In this document: piece by piece, positions 41,154-50,181 of the stretch
Layout: every line of letters starts with the position of its first letter
Position numbering within the stretch: position 1 is the first letter of the stretch
Source: Blastococcus sp. Marseille-P5729
GTDB lineage: Bacteria; Actinomycetota; Actinomycetes; Mycobacteriales; Antricoccaceae
Direction of reading: 5' to 3'
Assembly (NCBI RefSeq): GCF_900292035.1
Contig: NZ_OMPO01000001.1
Span: forward strand, 1,557,192-1,621,191
Length of the DNA stretch: 64,000 nucleotides
The notes under the pieces: generated by a model
Seen by the model: the letters and a program-made list of their open reading frames with translations, nothing else
What the model was told of the DNA's origin: nothing
The model's database searches: none
Made by a program: the position numbers and the translations under genes

Positions 41154-43013
41154 ATGGAGAACCAGCAGCATCCCGATCAACCTGTGTCCACCTTCGTGGT
41201 CGACCCCGACACGGCGACCGCGACGACCGACCCCGCTCCACCCACGGACGCCGTTGCTGATCGCGACGCTGTGACCGCGGTGGCTGACGAGTCCGACTGG
41301 GCTGTGGCGGCGGCTGGGTCGCCGGGTGATGCGGAGCGGTTGTGGCTGGCCAGTGATTCCGCGCAGGAGCTCGATCATGATCTCGACGAGGCGTTCGCCC
41401 TGCTGCAGCAGGGTTATGAGCGACTCCTGACGATCGGTGAAGCCGGTGAGCTGGGGGCGCTGGGTCCGGATCGGTTGATCGCGATGGCGCGGCGCCTGGA
41501 AGCGCACCGCACCCGCCTGATCATGGTCGACTCATATGTCGTGGAGGCCGCGACCGAAGACCGCCTGAACGACCACGTCTGCACGAGGACGATCCCCCTC
41601 GCCCTCGCTCAGGTGCTGCACATCAGCAAGGGCGAGGCGAACGCGCGCGTGAAGCGGGCCGAGCAGTTGTTGCCGCAGAACGGGTTCAGCAGCGGCATCA
41701 CCCCGCCGCGCCTCTCGCTGCTCGCGGACGCGGTCCGCGATGGGCAGGGTGTCTCGACCGACCAGGTCGATGTGATCAGCAAAGCGATGAAACGCGTCCA
41801 CGACAACGGCGACCTCGGCAACGAGAAGCGCGAGCTCGCTGAACAGCTACTGGTGCGGCACGCGGCCGGTCTGACGCACGCCGAGCTGCAGACCACTGCG
41901 GCGGCGGTCGAGCAGGCAGTGAATCCGGACGGCGCGGTGCCGAGTGAGCATGTCGCGCAGGCGCGCCGCGGCGTCACCATCGGACCACTCGGGCGGGACG
42001 GCACCCACAAGCTCACCGGATTCCTCACGCGGGAGCTGAAAGCCCTATTCGACGCCGCCATCGGACCCCTCGCCGCACCCCAACCCGCCGACGACCAGGC
42101 CGGGGCGGATGACCGCACCGCGGCGCAACGCACCCACGACGCACTCCACGACGCCTGCCAGCGCCTGCTCGACCTCGCCGGCGTCCCCGCCTCGGGCGGC
42201 ACCGCCGCCACCGTGCACATCACCATCGACCTCGACCGCCTCGTGGAAGCCCTCGCCCGGCTGCGGGACGACCACGCTGGGTGGTCCGCGCAGCGGGCCG
42301 CCGGGCAGATTGCCGGTGGCGACCAGTTGACGATCACCGAGGTCATGCGGCTGGCGCGCGACGCCACCTTGATCCCGGTATGGATCAGCAAGACCAACGG
42401 GATCGTGGCCTATGGCCGCGAGCGGCGCACCGCATCCCCGTCCCAGACCCACGCCCTGATCGCGCGAGATCAGGGCTGCAGCTTCCCCGGGTGCGAGGTG
42501 CCGCCGGACTGGTGCCAACGGCACCACGTGGTGCCGTGGTGGGCCGGCGGACAGACCGACCTCGACAACCTCACCCTCGTGTGCGGCTACCACCACCGCG
42601 AATTCGACAAACGCGGCTGGGCCGTCGACATCGTGAACGGGATACCGGTCTGGACCCCACCCGCCTGGCTCGACCCCCAACGGCGACCCCAGGTCAACGC
42701 CCGCATCGCGACCCCCGGCCAGGACGAGATCCAGCACCTCGCTGGCCTCGTGCAACAGGCCCACCGCGAACAGCGAGCCCGCGCCGACCGAGAACGGGAC
42801 CGCGGCGGCGGGGGCCCGCCCGGCCACCCGGCCGACCCATTCGGGCCGCCCGGGGAGGCGGGGGCACTAATCGATCTCATCGACCCGGCGGACGACATCG
42901 ACGAGCTCATCCAGCTCATCGCCGCCCACATCCCCACCGCGCATCGCGACGCCTTCTACACCGATGCCGCGACACTCATGCGTGACCACCTCGGAGCGGC
43001 CACGCCCTGCTGA
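41154..43013 (+). CDS. DUF222 and HNH endonuclease domain protein (13E12 family)
   Basis: 619 residues from the ATG at 41154 (GGAGAGGAGG upstream; a GTG 11 codons earlier lies inside the palindrome). The N-terminal half is the helical DUF222 region (LEAHRTRLIMVDSYVVEAA, QVLHISKGEANARVKRAEQL). The C-terminal HNH fold has GCSFPGCEVPPDWCQRHHVVPWWAGG and LVCGYHHREFDKRGW, with Cys pairs for zinc and the HH of the nuclease motif. The tail is rich in Arg, Gly and Pro. These proteins are multicopy in many actinobacteria and often move; biological role unresolved. Confidence 0.92.
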   Translation: MENQQHPDQPVSTFVVDPDTATATTDPAPPTDAVADRDAVTAVADESDWAVAAAGSPGDAERLWLASDSAQELDHDLDEAFALLQQGYERLLTIGEAGELGALGPDRLIAMARRLEAHRTRLIMVDSYVVEAATEDRLNDHVCTRTIPLALAQVLHISKGEANARVKRAEQLLPQNGFSSGITPPRLSLLADAVRDGQGVSTDQVDVISKAMKRVHDNGDLGNEKRELAEQLLVRHAAGLTHAELQTTAAAVEQAVNPDGAVPSEHVAQARRGVTIGPLGRDGTHKLTGFLTRELKALFDAAIGPLAAPQPADDQAGADDRTAAQRTHDALHDACQRLLDLAGVPASGGTAATVHITIDLDRLVEALARLRDDHAGWSAQRAAGQIAGGDQLTITEVMRLARDATLIPVWISKTNGIVAYGRERRTASPSQTHALIARDQGCSFPGCEVPPDWCQRHHVVPWWAGGQTDLDNLTLVCGYHHREFDKRGWAVDIVNGIPVWTPPAWLDPQRRPQVNARIATPGQDEIQHLAGLVQQAHREQRARADRERDRGGGGPPGHPADPFGPPGEAGALIDLIDPADDIDELIQLIAAHIPTAHRDAFYTDAATLMRDHLGAATPC

Positions 43014-43103
43014 ACCAGCCACCCCGGCGTCCAGCCCATGACCGATTCTGGGCGACGTCCAGCGGCACGTGGAGACACGACAGTTCACCCCGGAGTCGGT
43101 CTT

Positions 43104-44327
43104 CTAGGACAGCACCCGCAGCCGGATCGTGTGCGGCATCGCCTCGAGCTCGCCGACCGCCTGCGGCGAGATCGCACCGTTCACGTCGGTGACGACGTAG
43201 CCGAGGTCCCCGCGGGTGGTCAGTGACTGCGACTCGACGTTCTGGCCGTGGTCGGCGAGGATCCGGTTGATCTCGGCGATGACTCCCGGGACGTTCTGAT
43301 GCACGTGGATCAACCGGTGGACGTCCTCCCGCGGCGAGACCTCGATGGTCGGGAGGTTCACCGACAGCGAGGTGGCGCCGTCCTCGACATACGCGGAGAG
43401 CTTGCCGGAGACGAACCGGCCGATGTCCTCCTGCGCCTCCTGGGTGGAGCCGCCGACGTGCGGGGTGAGGATCACGTTGGGCAGGCCGCGCAGCTCGGAG
43501 ATGAACTCCTCCCCCGGCTTCTTCGGCTCGACCGGGAAGACATCGACCGCGGCGCCCGAGATGTGGCCCGACAGGACGGCGTCGCGCAGCGCCAGGTGGT
43601 CTACGACCATCCCGCGTGAGGCGTTGATGAACATCGCGCGTGGCTTCATCTTGGCGAACTGCTCGGCCCCGAAGATACCGGCGTTGCCCGGACGCCCGTC
43701 CACGTGCAGCGAGACGGTGTCGGCTTGGGCGAGCAGCTCGTCGAGGGTACCGACCCGCCGCGCGTTGCCCAACGCGAGCTTGTCGGCAATGTCGTAGAAG
43801 ATCACCGAGAAGCCCAGCGACTCGGCCAGCACCGACAGCTGCGCACCGATGTTCCCGTAGCCGACGATGCCGAGGACCCGCCCCCGCACCTCGTGCGAGC
43901 CTCGCGCGGACTTGTCCCAGATCCCGTTGTGCATGTTCTGGTTCTTCTCGGGAATCCGGCGGGCGAGGGCGATGATCTCGCCGATGACCAGTTCGACCAC
44001 CGAGCGGGTGTTCGAGTACGGCGCGTTGAAGACCGGGATGCCACGCTCGGCGGCGGCCGCCAGATCGATCTGGTTCGTGCCGATGCAGAAGGCGCCCACG
44101 CCCATGAGGTCCGGAGCGTTGGCGAAGACGGCGCGGGACAAGTGCGTGTTCGAGCGGATGCCGAGCAGGTTGACCCCGGGCAGCGCCGCGACGAGCTCGT
44201 CCTCGGTCATCGCGGCGGGATGCGTAGAGACGTCGTACCCGAGCGACTCGAAGTGCTCGACCGCGCGCGGGTGGATGTTCTCCAGGAGCAGCACTTTGGG
44301 CTTGCTGGCGTTCTGGCCAGTGGTCAC
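43104..44327 (-). CDS. serA: D-3-phosphoglycerate dehydrogenase, E. coli-type with ACT domain
   Basis: 407 residues from the GTG at 44327 (GGAGG upstream; an ATG 10 codons earlier is possible). Nearly colinear with E. coli SerA: IRSNTHLSRAVFA, GAFCIGTNQIDLAAAAERGIPVFNAP, NTRSVVELVIGEI, GIVGYGNIGAQLSVLAESLG (NAD site), NASRGMVVD, and LTPHVGGSTQEAQE with the catalytic His. The C-terminus (HVHQNVPGVIAEINRILADHG) is the serine-binding ACT domain. First step of serine synthesis, oxidising 3-phosphoglycerate. It lacks the extra intervening domain of the ~530-residue SerA usual in actinobacteria. Confidence 0.95.
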   Translation of the reverse strand: MTTGQNASKPKVLLLENIHPRAVEHFESLGYDVSTHPAAMTEDELVAALPGVNLLGIRSNTHLSRAVFANAPDLMGVGAFCIGTNQIDLAAAAERGIPVFNAPYSNTRSVVELVIGEIIALARRIPEKNQNMHNGIWDKSARGSHEVRGRVLGIVGYGNIGAQLSVLAESLGFSVIFYDIADKLALGNARRVGTLDELLAQADTVSLHVDGRPGNAGIFGAEQFAKMKPRAMFINASRGMVVDHLALRDAVLSGHISGAAVDVFPVEPKKPGEEFISELRGLPNVILTPHVGGSTQEAQEDIGRFVSGKLSAYVEDGATSLSVNLPTIEVSPREDVHRLIHVHQNVPGVIAEINRILADHGQNVESQSLTTRGDLGYVVTDVNGAISPQAVGELEAMPHTIRLRVLS

Positions 44328-44435
44328 GTCGTCCTCCGGGCGAGATATGGCAACCATTGGAGGCTACGCCGTACGACGACGTGGCCTGCACCACCAGCGT
44401 CGGGACGGCCGCCTGTTGGTTACCGGCCGCCGCGC

Positions 44436-45716
44436 TCAGTCGAGCAGCAGACCGCGCTCGTGTGCTGAGCGAGCCAGCTCGTCGCGGTGCTCAGGTGCTG
44501 CGATGCCGATCAGGGCCTTGGCCCGCTGGGCGAGGGTCTTCCCGCGCAGCCGCGCGATGCCGTGCTCGGTGACGACGTGGTCGACGGTGTTCTTCAGGGT
44601 GGTGACCACCGCCCCCGGCGCGAGGGTCGACACGATCCGCGAGCGCCCGTCACGCGTCGTCGACGGCAGCACGATGAACGCCTTGCCGCCCGGGGAGTAC
44701 ATTGCGCCGCGAGCGAAGTCGGCCTGCCCACCCGAGCCGGAGAAGTACTTCGTCCCGATCGTCTCCGAGGCGCACTGGCCCAGCAGGTCGACCTCCAGCG
44801 TGGCGTTGACCGACACGAAGTTGCTCAGTCTGGCGATCTCGCGGGGGTTGTTTACGTAGTCCACCCGCAGCATCTCAACCGCCGCGTTGTCGTCCAGCCA
44901 GGAGTAGAGCTCCTTGGTGCCGAGCGCGAACGTGGTCACCGACCGGTTGCGGCGGTGCTCCTTCGCCACCCCCGTGATGACGCCGGCCTCGACCAGGTCC
45001 ATCACCCCGTCGTGCAGCAGCTCGGTGTGCAGCCCCAGGTCCTTGTGGCTGTGCAACCCGGCGAGGATCGCGTTGGCGATGCCGCCGATCCCGACCTGCA
45101 GCGTGGCGCGGTCGGGGATCTGCTCGGCCACCAACGCGGCGATCGTCTTCTCGACCGGTTTGGGCTCCACGCGCGGGACGGCGACCAGCTCGCGCTCGGT
45201 CTGGCACCAGCCGAGGATCTGCGAATGGTGGATGACGTTGGCGCCGTGCGTGCGGGGCATGTGCGGCGTCGCTTCGAGGAAGAACCGGCGGCGTCCGATC
45301 ATCGACGCCACGTAGTCGGCGGAGGTGCCGAGGCTGAAGTAGCCGTGCTGATCGGGCAGCGAGGCCGCCGCGATCACGATCGGCTCCTTGGTCATGTCGT
45401 TCATGATGTGCGGCACCTCGCTGAAGTTCGCGGGTGCGTAGTCGACATGGCCGGCGGCGTACGCCGGGCGCGTGATGTGCGAGAGGAAGTAGCTGACGTG
45501 CCGGAGGTTGTTGCCGAACGCTCCGTTGATATACGGGCGGTCGTGCAGGCAGTGCATCTGGTGGATACGGACACCGTCGAGGGTGTCGGCGGCCTCCTCG
45601 ATCACGTCGATGAGGGTCCGGGGCTCGCCGTTGGCGATCGGGACGATCAGGTCGGTGCGGGGCTCGATGTAGTCGAGGATCTTCTCTGGCTTGACCGGCG
45701 CGGGGCACTTAGACAT
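44436..45716 (-). CDS. acetyl-CoA hydrolase/transferase family CoA transferase
   Basis: 426 residues from the ATG at 45716; the open frame continues upstream but crosses the next gene. Motifs: VPIANGEPRTLIDVI, CLHDRPYINGAFG, LQVGIGGIANAILAGLHSHKDLGLHTELLHDGVMDL (key GIGGIANA), the E-containing TELLHDG and the C-terminal GSGGQADFARGA, VVTEHGIARLRGKTLAQRA. The family includes 4-hydroxybutyrate and acetate CoA transferases, with a catalytic Glu. It may exchange CoA between acetate and another acid; substrate not resolvable. Confidence 0.9.
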   Translation of the reverse strand: MSKCPAPVKPEKILDYIEPRTDLIVPIANGEPRTLIDVIEEAADTLDGVRIHQMHCLHDRPYINGAFGNNLRHVSYFLSHITRPAYAAGHVDYAPANFSEVPHIMNDMTKEPIVIAAASLPDQHGYFSLGTSADYVASMIGRRRFFLEATPHMPRTHGANVIHHSQILGWCQTERELVAVPRVEPKPVEKTIAALVAEQIPDRATLQVGIGGIANAILAGLHSHKDLGLHTELLHDGVMDLVEAGVITGVAKEHRRNRSVTTFALGTKELYSWLDDNAAVEMLRVDYVNNPREIARLSNFVSVNATLEVDLLGQCASETIGTKYFSGSGGQADFARGAMYSPGGKAFIVLPSTTRDGRSRIVSTLAPGAVVTTLKNTVDHVVTEHGIARLRGKTLAQRAKALIGIAAPEHRDELARSAHERGLLLD

Positions 45717-45735
45717 GACCCCAACATATGGGGTC
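45717..45735. promoter_or_regulatory. GACCCC-N7-GGGGTC dyad abutting the CoA transferase start
   Basis: A 6-bp inverted repeat with a 7-bp AT-rich centre lies directly upstream of the ATG at 45716. The half TTGGGGTC takes the place of a ribosome site, and no normal GGAGG is present, so it could be an operator or an RNA hairpin masking initiation. Regulator unknown. Confidence 0.4.
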
Positions 45736-45805
45736 GGGAACGGCGTTCGGGCCCGGGGCCCGCGGAGGGCCGCGCCGTCGAACGCGGCCGTGGCGCGCGC
45801 CTTGG

Positions 45806-46261
45806 CTACCGAGGCCCGGCAGGCGCCGGCTCTGCGTCCTCGGCGTCCGGAGTTGCGGTCACCGCGTTGACGCGCTTGATCAGCGCGATGAAGAAGAACA
45901 GGAATCCCGCCGTGAGCAGGATGTGCCCCATGCCCGACATCCCCGCAATGGCGGGAGAGTCCCCGCCGCCGTCGAGCTGGAGGATTCCCTTGATCGTCAT
46001 CATCGCGGTAGTGACGACCAGCCCGGCGTTGTAGAGCCACCAGAAGTAGGTCATCTCCCTGCGCTGCGAGAGCCGGTAGAGACGCTCCATCGCCAGCGCT
46101 GCGAGGAAGACGAGAGTTCCCAGTGCGAGGAAGTGGGTGTGCGTGACGCTGAGCTGGGTGGCGACCGGTTCCTCGCCACGGGTCAACTCGCGATACAGCA
46201 ACCCAGCGATCAGCCCCAGCGCAGTGTAGACGGCGGCGGCGTACGCGAGCTTTCTCTGCAT
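45806..46261 (-). CDS. DUF2871 family membrane protein
   Basis: 151 residues from the ATG at 46261 (GAGGAG upstream). Four hydrophobic segments: YAAAVYTALGLIAGLLY, HFLALGTLVFLAALAM, WLYNAGLVVTTAMMTIKG and GHILLTAGFLFFFIALIKR. The sequence SVTHTHFLALG after helix 1 with paired His is the DUF2871 hallmark. Function unknown. Same strand as the CoA transferase, 89 bp away. Confidence 0.85.
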   Translation of the reverse strand: MQRKLAYAAAVYTALGLIAGLLYRELTRGEEPVATQLSVTHTHFLALGTLVFLAALAMERLYRLSQRREMTYFWWLYNAGLVVTTAMMTIKGILQLDGGGDSPAIAGMSGMGHILLTAGFLFFFIALIKRVNAVTATPDAEDAEPAPAGPR

Positions 46262-46534
46262 GACTCTCCTCGGTGTCGCTCGATCTCTCAGGCTAGGCCG
46301 CAACCCGGGGTGGCGAATCGTCCAAAAGGATGGGGCTGCGTCCTCGGATCAGACCGCCGTACGCCGCTGATCGCCTCCCGCACGCTCGCCGATGACGGCC
46401 GTAGGGTCCCGCACGGTCGTCCAGGACGCCCTGGGGTTCGACCCGGTCGCGGGCCTCTCCCGGCGTCGGTTGCGGCGGGGGCGGCGTCGTACGCCGTTCA
46501 CCGCGTGGCCACCTGAAAGGCCTAACTTGGCGAC

Positions 46535-48373
46535 ATGACCGATTCCGCGATCGACGTGCCCGTCTCCGCGACCAGCGATGTCGCCCGGCTGACGAAGGTG
46601 GCCCGAACCCTCAGCCAGCTGCGCGCCGACCTCGAGCACGCCGTCGAAGGCGCCGGCCCGTGGGACGACGTCCACCCGCAGCACCGGCAGAGCGCCAAGA
46701 ACCTCACCCAGTACCTCAAGCTGCGGCAGCACGACGTCCGCGAGCTGCAGATCTCCCTCGCGGATCTCGGGCTGTCCTCTCTCGGGCGCCTGGAGTCCCA
46801 GGTCGAAGCGACCGTCGCCGCGGTCGACCGCGCGGTACGCCGCCAGCTCGCCGGACCCGACGCGAGCACCAGTGCCACGGCGCTCGACCAGGACGCCGCC
46901 GAGCTGGATCTCGGCCACAACGCCGACCAGTTGCTCGGCCGCCCCCGTGACGGACGGCGTACGCGGATCCTCGTGACTATGCCCAGCGAGGCCGCCCACG
47001 ACGCGCGGCTAGTCAGCCGCATCGTCCGTTCGGGCATCGAGGCGATCCGGATCAACTGTGCCCACGACGGCCCCGCGGAGTGGAAGGCGATGATCGACAA
47101 CGTGCGGGCCGCCGAGCGCGAGCAGCAGGCCGACGTGAAGGTCATCATGGACCTCGCCGGGCCGAAGCTACGCACCGGACCGATCGAGGCGGCCCCTCCG
47201 GTGCAGAAGGTCAAGCCGACCCGCGATCCCCTCGGCAGGGTCACCGAGCCGGCGCGCGTGTGGCTGTCGGCCGAGGGCGTCGAGCTCGACGATGCGGACG
47301 CCGTCGGCATCCCGGTCGACGACGCGGACTGGCTGGCTGCGCGCGACATCGACGAGGAGATCCGCTGCACGGACTCCCGCGGATCGAGCCGGGTACTGAG
47401 CGTTCGCGACGTCGTCCCCGGTGGCGTGCTGTGTGAGCTCGAGAAGACCTGCTACTTCGTCCCTGGCCTCGAGCTGCACGGGGAGGACGACGACGTGGCC
47501 CGCGTCGGCTCGCTCCCGTCCGGTGAGCAGAAGCTCAAGGTGTACTCGGGCGACGTCATCACCCTGACCCGGGACCTCACCCCGGTCGATCCGTCCGGCG
47601 GCGACCTGCGGATCGGCTGCACGCTGCCGGAGGTCTTCACCGACGTCGCGACCGGCGACCGCGTGTTCTTCGACGACGGCAAGATCGGCGGCAAGGTCGT
47701 CGAGACCTCCACGGACACCGTCCGGATCGAGGTCACCGAGATCTCCCCGACCGGAGCCAAGCTCGGCGCCGCCAAGGGCATCAACCTACCCGACACCTCC
47801 CTCCACCTGCCGGCGCTCACCGAGGAGGACGTCGAGAACCTGCCCTTCGTCGTCCAGCACGCCGACGTGGTCAGCCTGTCATTCGTGCGCGCGGCGGACG
47901 ACGTGGCGCTGCTGCACCAGCGGCTGCGTGAGCTCGGCGGCGACGCGCTCGGCATCATCCTGAAGATCGAGACAGTCAGCGGCTTCGAGAACCTCCCCGA
48001 GATCCTGTTCGAGGCGATGAAGTGGCGCTCGATCGGCGTCATGATCGCCCGCGGCGACCTGGCCGTCGAGGCCGGCTACGAGCAGCTCGCCGAGGTCCAG
48101 GAGGAGATCATGTGGCTGTGCGAGGCCGCGCACGTGCCGGTCATCTGGGCCACGCAGGTGCTGGACAACCTCGCCAAGACCGGCCGTCCGTCGCGCGCCG
48201 AGGTGACCGATGCAGCGATGTCCGGCCGGGCCGAGTGCGTGATGCTCAACAAGGGGCCGTACGTCGGCAACGCCGTCACCCTGCTGACCGGGATCCTGAC
48301 GCGAATGGCCGAGCACCACACCAAGAAGCGCGCCCTGATGCGCCGGATCCACGCCTGGGGCCCGGACCGGTGA
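46535..48373 (+). CDS. pyruvate kinase-like protein with N-terminal extension, lacking the regulatory domain
   Basis: 612 residues. About 130 N-terminal residues are helical and unlike pyruvate kinase. The barrel then begins at RTRILVTMPSEA (compare TKIVCTIGPSS), with EAIRINCAH, KVIMDLAGPKLRTG (PK has LDTKGPEIRTG), an extended B-like insert, DADVVSLSFVRAADD, LGIILKIETVSGFENLPEI (catalytic Lys and metal Glu), MIARGDLAVE and IWATQVLDNLAKTGRPSRAEVTDAA. It stops after RAECVMLNKGPYVGNAV, so the C-terminal allosteric domain is absent. It may be a functional but unregulated kinase or a diverged paralogue; the altered DLAGPK segment leaves activity uncertain. Confidence 0.85.
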   Translation: MTDSAIDVPVSATSDVARLTKVARTLSQLRADLEHAVEGAGPWDDVHPQHRQSAKNLTQYLKLRQHDVRELQISLADLGLSSLGRLESQVEATVAAVDRAVRRQLAGPDASTSATALDQDAAELDLGHNADQLLGRPRDGRRTRILVTMPSEAAHDARLVSRIVRSGIEAIRINCAHDGPAEWKAMIDNVRAAEREQQADVKVIMDLAGPKLRTGPIEAAPPVQKVKPTRDPLGRVTEPARVWLSAEGVELDDADAVGIPVDDADWLAARDIDEEIRCTDSRGSSRVLSVRDVVPGGVLCELEKTCYFVPGLELHGEDDDVARVGSLPSGEQKLKVYSGDVITLTRDLTPVDPSGGDLRIGCTLPEVFTDVATGDRVFFDDGKIGGKVVETSTDTVRIEVTEISPTGAKLGAAKGINLPDTSLHLPALTEEDVENLPFVVQHADVVSLSFVRAADDVALLHQRLRELGGDALGIILKIETVSGFENLPEILFEAMKWRSIGVMIARGDLAVEAGYEQLAEVQEEIMWLCEAAHVPVIWATQVLDNLAKTGRPSRAEVTDAAMSGRAECVMLNKGPYVGNAVTLLTGILTRMAEHHTKKRALMRRIHAWGPDR

Positions 48374-48401
48374 TGCTCTGCTCGCTCAGGCGTCGGCGGT
48401 A

Positions 48402-48413
48402 GGACGAAGGTCC
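48402..48413. promoter_or_regulatory. GGAC-N4-GTCC dyad, DosR-like box
   Basis: GGACGAAGGTCC lies 67 bp before the start of the flavin-binding protein gene. The DosR dormancy box has a GGGAC-TWWA-GTCCC core, and related pyridoxamine-oxidase-fold genes belong to DosR regulons in mycobacteria. Only the core matches, so this is tentative. Confidence 0.35.
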
Positions 48414-48479
48414 CGTTCCTCTAGTGAGCTGGTCGCCAGCGGGATTGACCGACCGGCGGGCGCAGCGTAGAGAGGAATC

Positions 48480-48908
48480 ATGAGCGAGCCAAATGCACCA
48501 GTGGGAATCATGTCCGAGGAGGAGTGCTGGGAACGACTGCGAAGCACTCCGATCGGCCGGGTGGCGATGTCCATCGGCAACGAGGTGGAGGTCTTCCCGG
48601 TCAACTACGAGGTCAAGGAGGACGCGATCTTCCTACGTACCGCCGAAGGCACCAAGCTGTTCGGCATCGCGATCGGCCGGCCGGTCGCGATGGAGATCGA
48701 TGACTGGGACGACGTGCAGGGCTGGAGCGTGATCGCCAAGTGCACGGCGCGCATGCTCGACCACGAGGAGGAGAAGCGTGAGGCGGACGGCGTCTCGCTG
48801 CAGGCGTGGGTGCCCACCCGCAAGAACGTGATCGTCAAGCTGACCCCGACCAAGGTCTCCGGGCGAGTCTTCACCTTCGGCGACGAGCCCGAGGATCCTT
48901 GGCAGTAG
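48480..48908 (+). CDS. pyridoxamine 5'-phosphate oxidase-fold flavin/cofactor-binding protein
   Basis: 142 residues, ATG with GAGAGGAATC upstream. The split-barrel family pattern is clear: MSEEECWERLRSTPIGRVAM, EVFPVNYEVKEDAIFLRTAEGTKL (key PVNYEV and FLRTAEGTK) and AMEIDDWDDVQGWSVIAKCTARML. Such proteins bind FMN or F420 near the dimer interface; many reduce small substrates or act in stress. Substrate unknown. Confidence 0.88.
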   Translation: MSEPNAPVGIMSEEECWERLRSTPIGRVAMSIGNEVEVFPVNYEVKEDAIFLRTAEGTKLFGIAIGRPVAMEIDDWDDVQGWSVIAKCTARMLDHEEEKREADGVSLQAWVPTRKNVIVKLTPTKVSGRVFTFGDEPEDPWQ

Positions 48909-48963
48909 TGGCGCCAGGCGCGGTCTGCCGCCAGGATCTCGTCGGCGTCGGACTGACGCCCGG

Positions 48964-50181
48964 CTAGCCCCACCCGCCCCATAGTGCCTCCAGCCGCACC
49001 TGCGGCTCGACGGCCGGCAGCTCTGCGGCCGCCTGCTCGACGCGCGGTGTGGCTCCCCAGTTGCGCTCCAGTGCCATCGAGCGCATCGTCTGCAGCCGCG
49101 CGACCACCCGCGGATGCCCCGCCGGCCCGCTGCCCGAGCACTGCCCACCGCTCGTCCACACGGCCTCGATCACGGCGCCGGACATCGCCCGGTCGGCCAG
49201 GCCGGTCAGCTGGGCAGGCGGCAACCGCACCGCTTCAATCAACGTGACCCAGATCCGGGCGCTGCCCGCGACGCCGTCCGCCAGCTCGGTGACGACCCGC
49301 GGGTCCTCGGCCAGCGCCTCCGGCACGCCGTCGAGCAGCACGGTGATGTCCCCGTACGCGAGCAGCTCCCCGGTCGCCACGACGACGTCCGGCCCGTTGC
49401 CCAAGCCACGTAGGTCGGCGACGACCTCGGTGCGCGCGTAGCGCACGCCGGCAGGCCGGGCCTGGGGGTGGGCGATCAGCCGGGCGAGGCGCTGGCTCTC
49501 GGCGTTCTTGGTCTCCATCAGCGCGACGCGCCCGGCCCAGTCGGGCCCGTCGTGAACGGCGACCGCGTCCGGCACGTGCACGAACCGCGCCCCGGCGTTC
49601 CATGCGCGCCAGGCCAGCTCCCAGTCCTCCCCGCCGTACGACGTGAAGCTCTCGTCGAACCCGCCGGTCAGCGTCAGCAGCCGGCGGCCGACCGTGAGCA
49701 CGGAGGAGATCACGTATCGGTAGGCGGTGTCGTCCGTGTCGCTCAGATTGCGGGTGCGCGCATAACCCTCCCGCAGCCAGCCGGGTTCCGGGAGGCTCTC
49801 GCCGGTGCGCGGCCCGGTCAGGTGGCGGTGCAGGCGGCGTCCGACCACCAGGGTCGTCGGGTCGTCGAGCACCGGACCGGCGGCCCGCGCGACGTACTCG
49901 GGCTCGGGGATCGTGTCGCTGTCGAGGAAGCAGATCACCTCACCCGCGGCGGACCGCACACCGAGGTTGCGTGCCGCGGCGGCCCGGAAGCCGAGATCGT
50001 CCTGACGAACGACGTGGTGCCGCAGCCGCGTCCGGACCACAGGCGGCTGCGCGGACCCGTCGTCCGCGATCACGAGCTCAAGCTGCTCGTGCGGCCAGCT
50101 CTGCCGCTCCAGCGCAGCAACCAGCAACGCGAGCTGCTCCGGTTGCTCGTAGTAGGGCACGACGACTGACACGAGGGTCAC
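48964..50181 (-). CDS. family 2 glycosyltransferase
   Basis: 405 residues from the GTG at 50181, overlapping the neighbouring stop by 4 bp. GT-A motifs: VSVVVPYYEQPEQL, LVIADDGSAQP, VICFLDSDTIPEPEYVA (DSD metal site) and GGFDESFTSYGGEDWELAWRA (ED-type base region of polymerising GT2 enzymes). The last ~100 residues include a Gly/Val-rich segment. Last of three genes running left from the 52.1-kb divergent centre. Confidence 0.87.
   Translation of the reverse strand: MTLVSVVVPYYEQPEQLALLVAALERQSWPHEQLELVIADDGSAQPPVVRTRLRHHVVRQDDLGFRAAAARNLGVRSAAGEVICFLDSDTIPEPEYVARAAGPVLDDPTTLVVGRRLHRHLTGPRTGESLPEPGWLREGYARTRNLSDTDDTAYRYVISSVLTVGRRLLTLTGGFDESFTSYGGEDWELAWRAWNAGARFVHVPDAVAVHDGPDWAGRVALMETKNAESQRLARLIAHPQARPAGVRYARTEVVADLRGLGNGPDVVVATGELLAYGDITVLLDGVPEALAEDPRVVTELADGVAGSARIWVTLIEAVRLPPAQLTGLADRAMSGAVIEAVWTSGGQCSGSGPAGHPRVVARLQTMRSMALERNWGATPRVEQAAAELPAVEPQVRLEALWGGWG

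Noticed and set aside
42976-44394. 472-codon minus-strand frame overlapping serA
   Set aside because: Arg/Gly-rich shadow of serA in another frame.
44487-46034. 515-codon plus-strand frame opposite the CoA transferase
   Set aside because: Shadow frame; the opposite strand encodes a clear CoA transferase.
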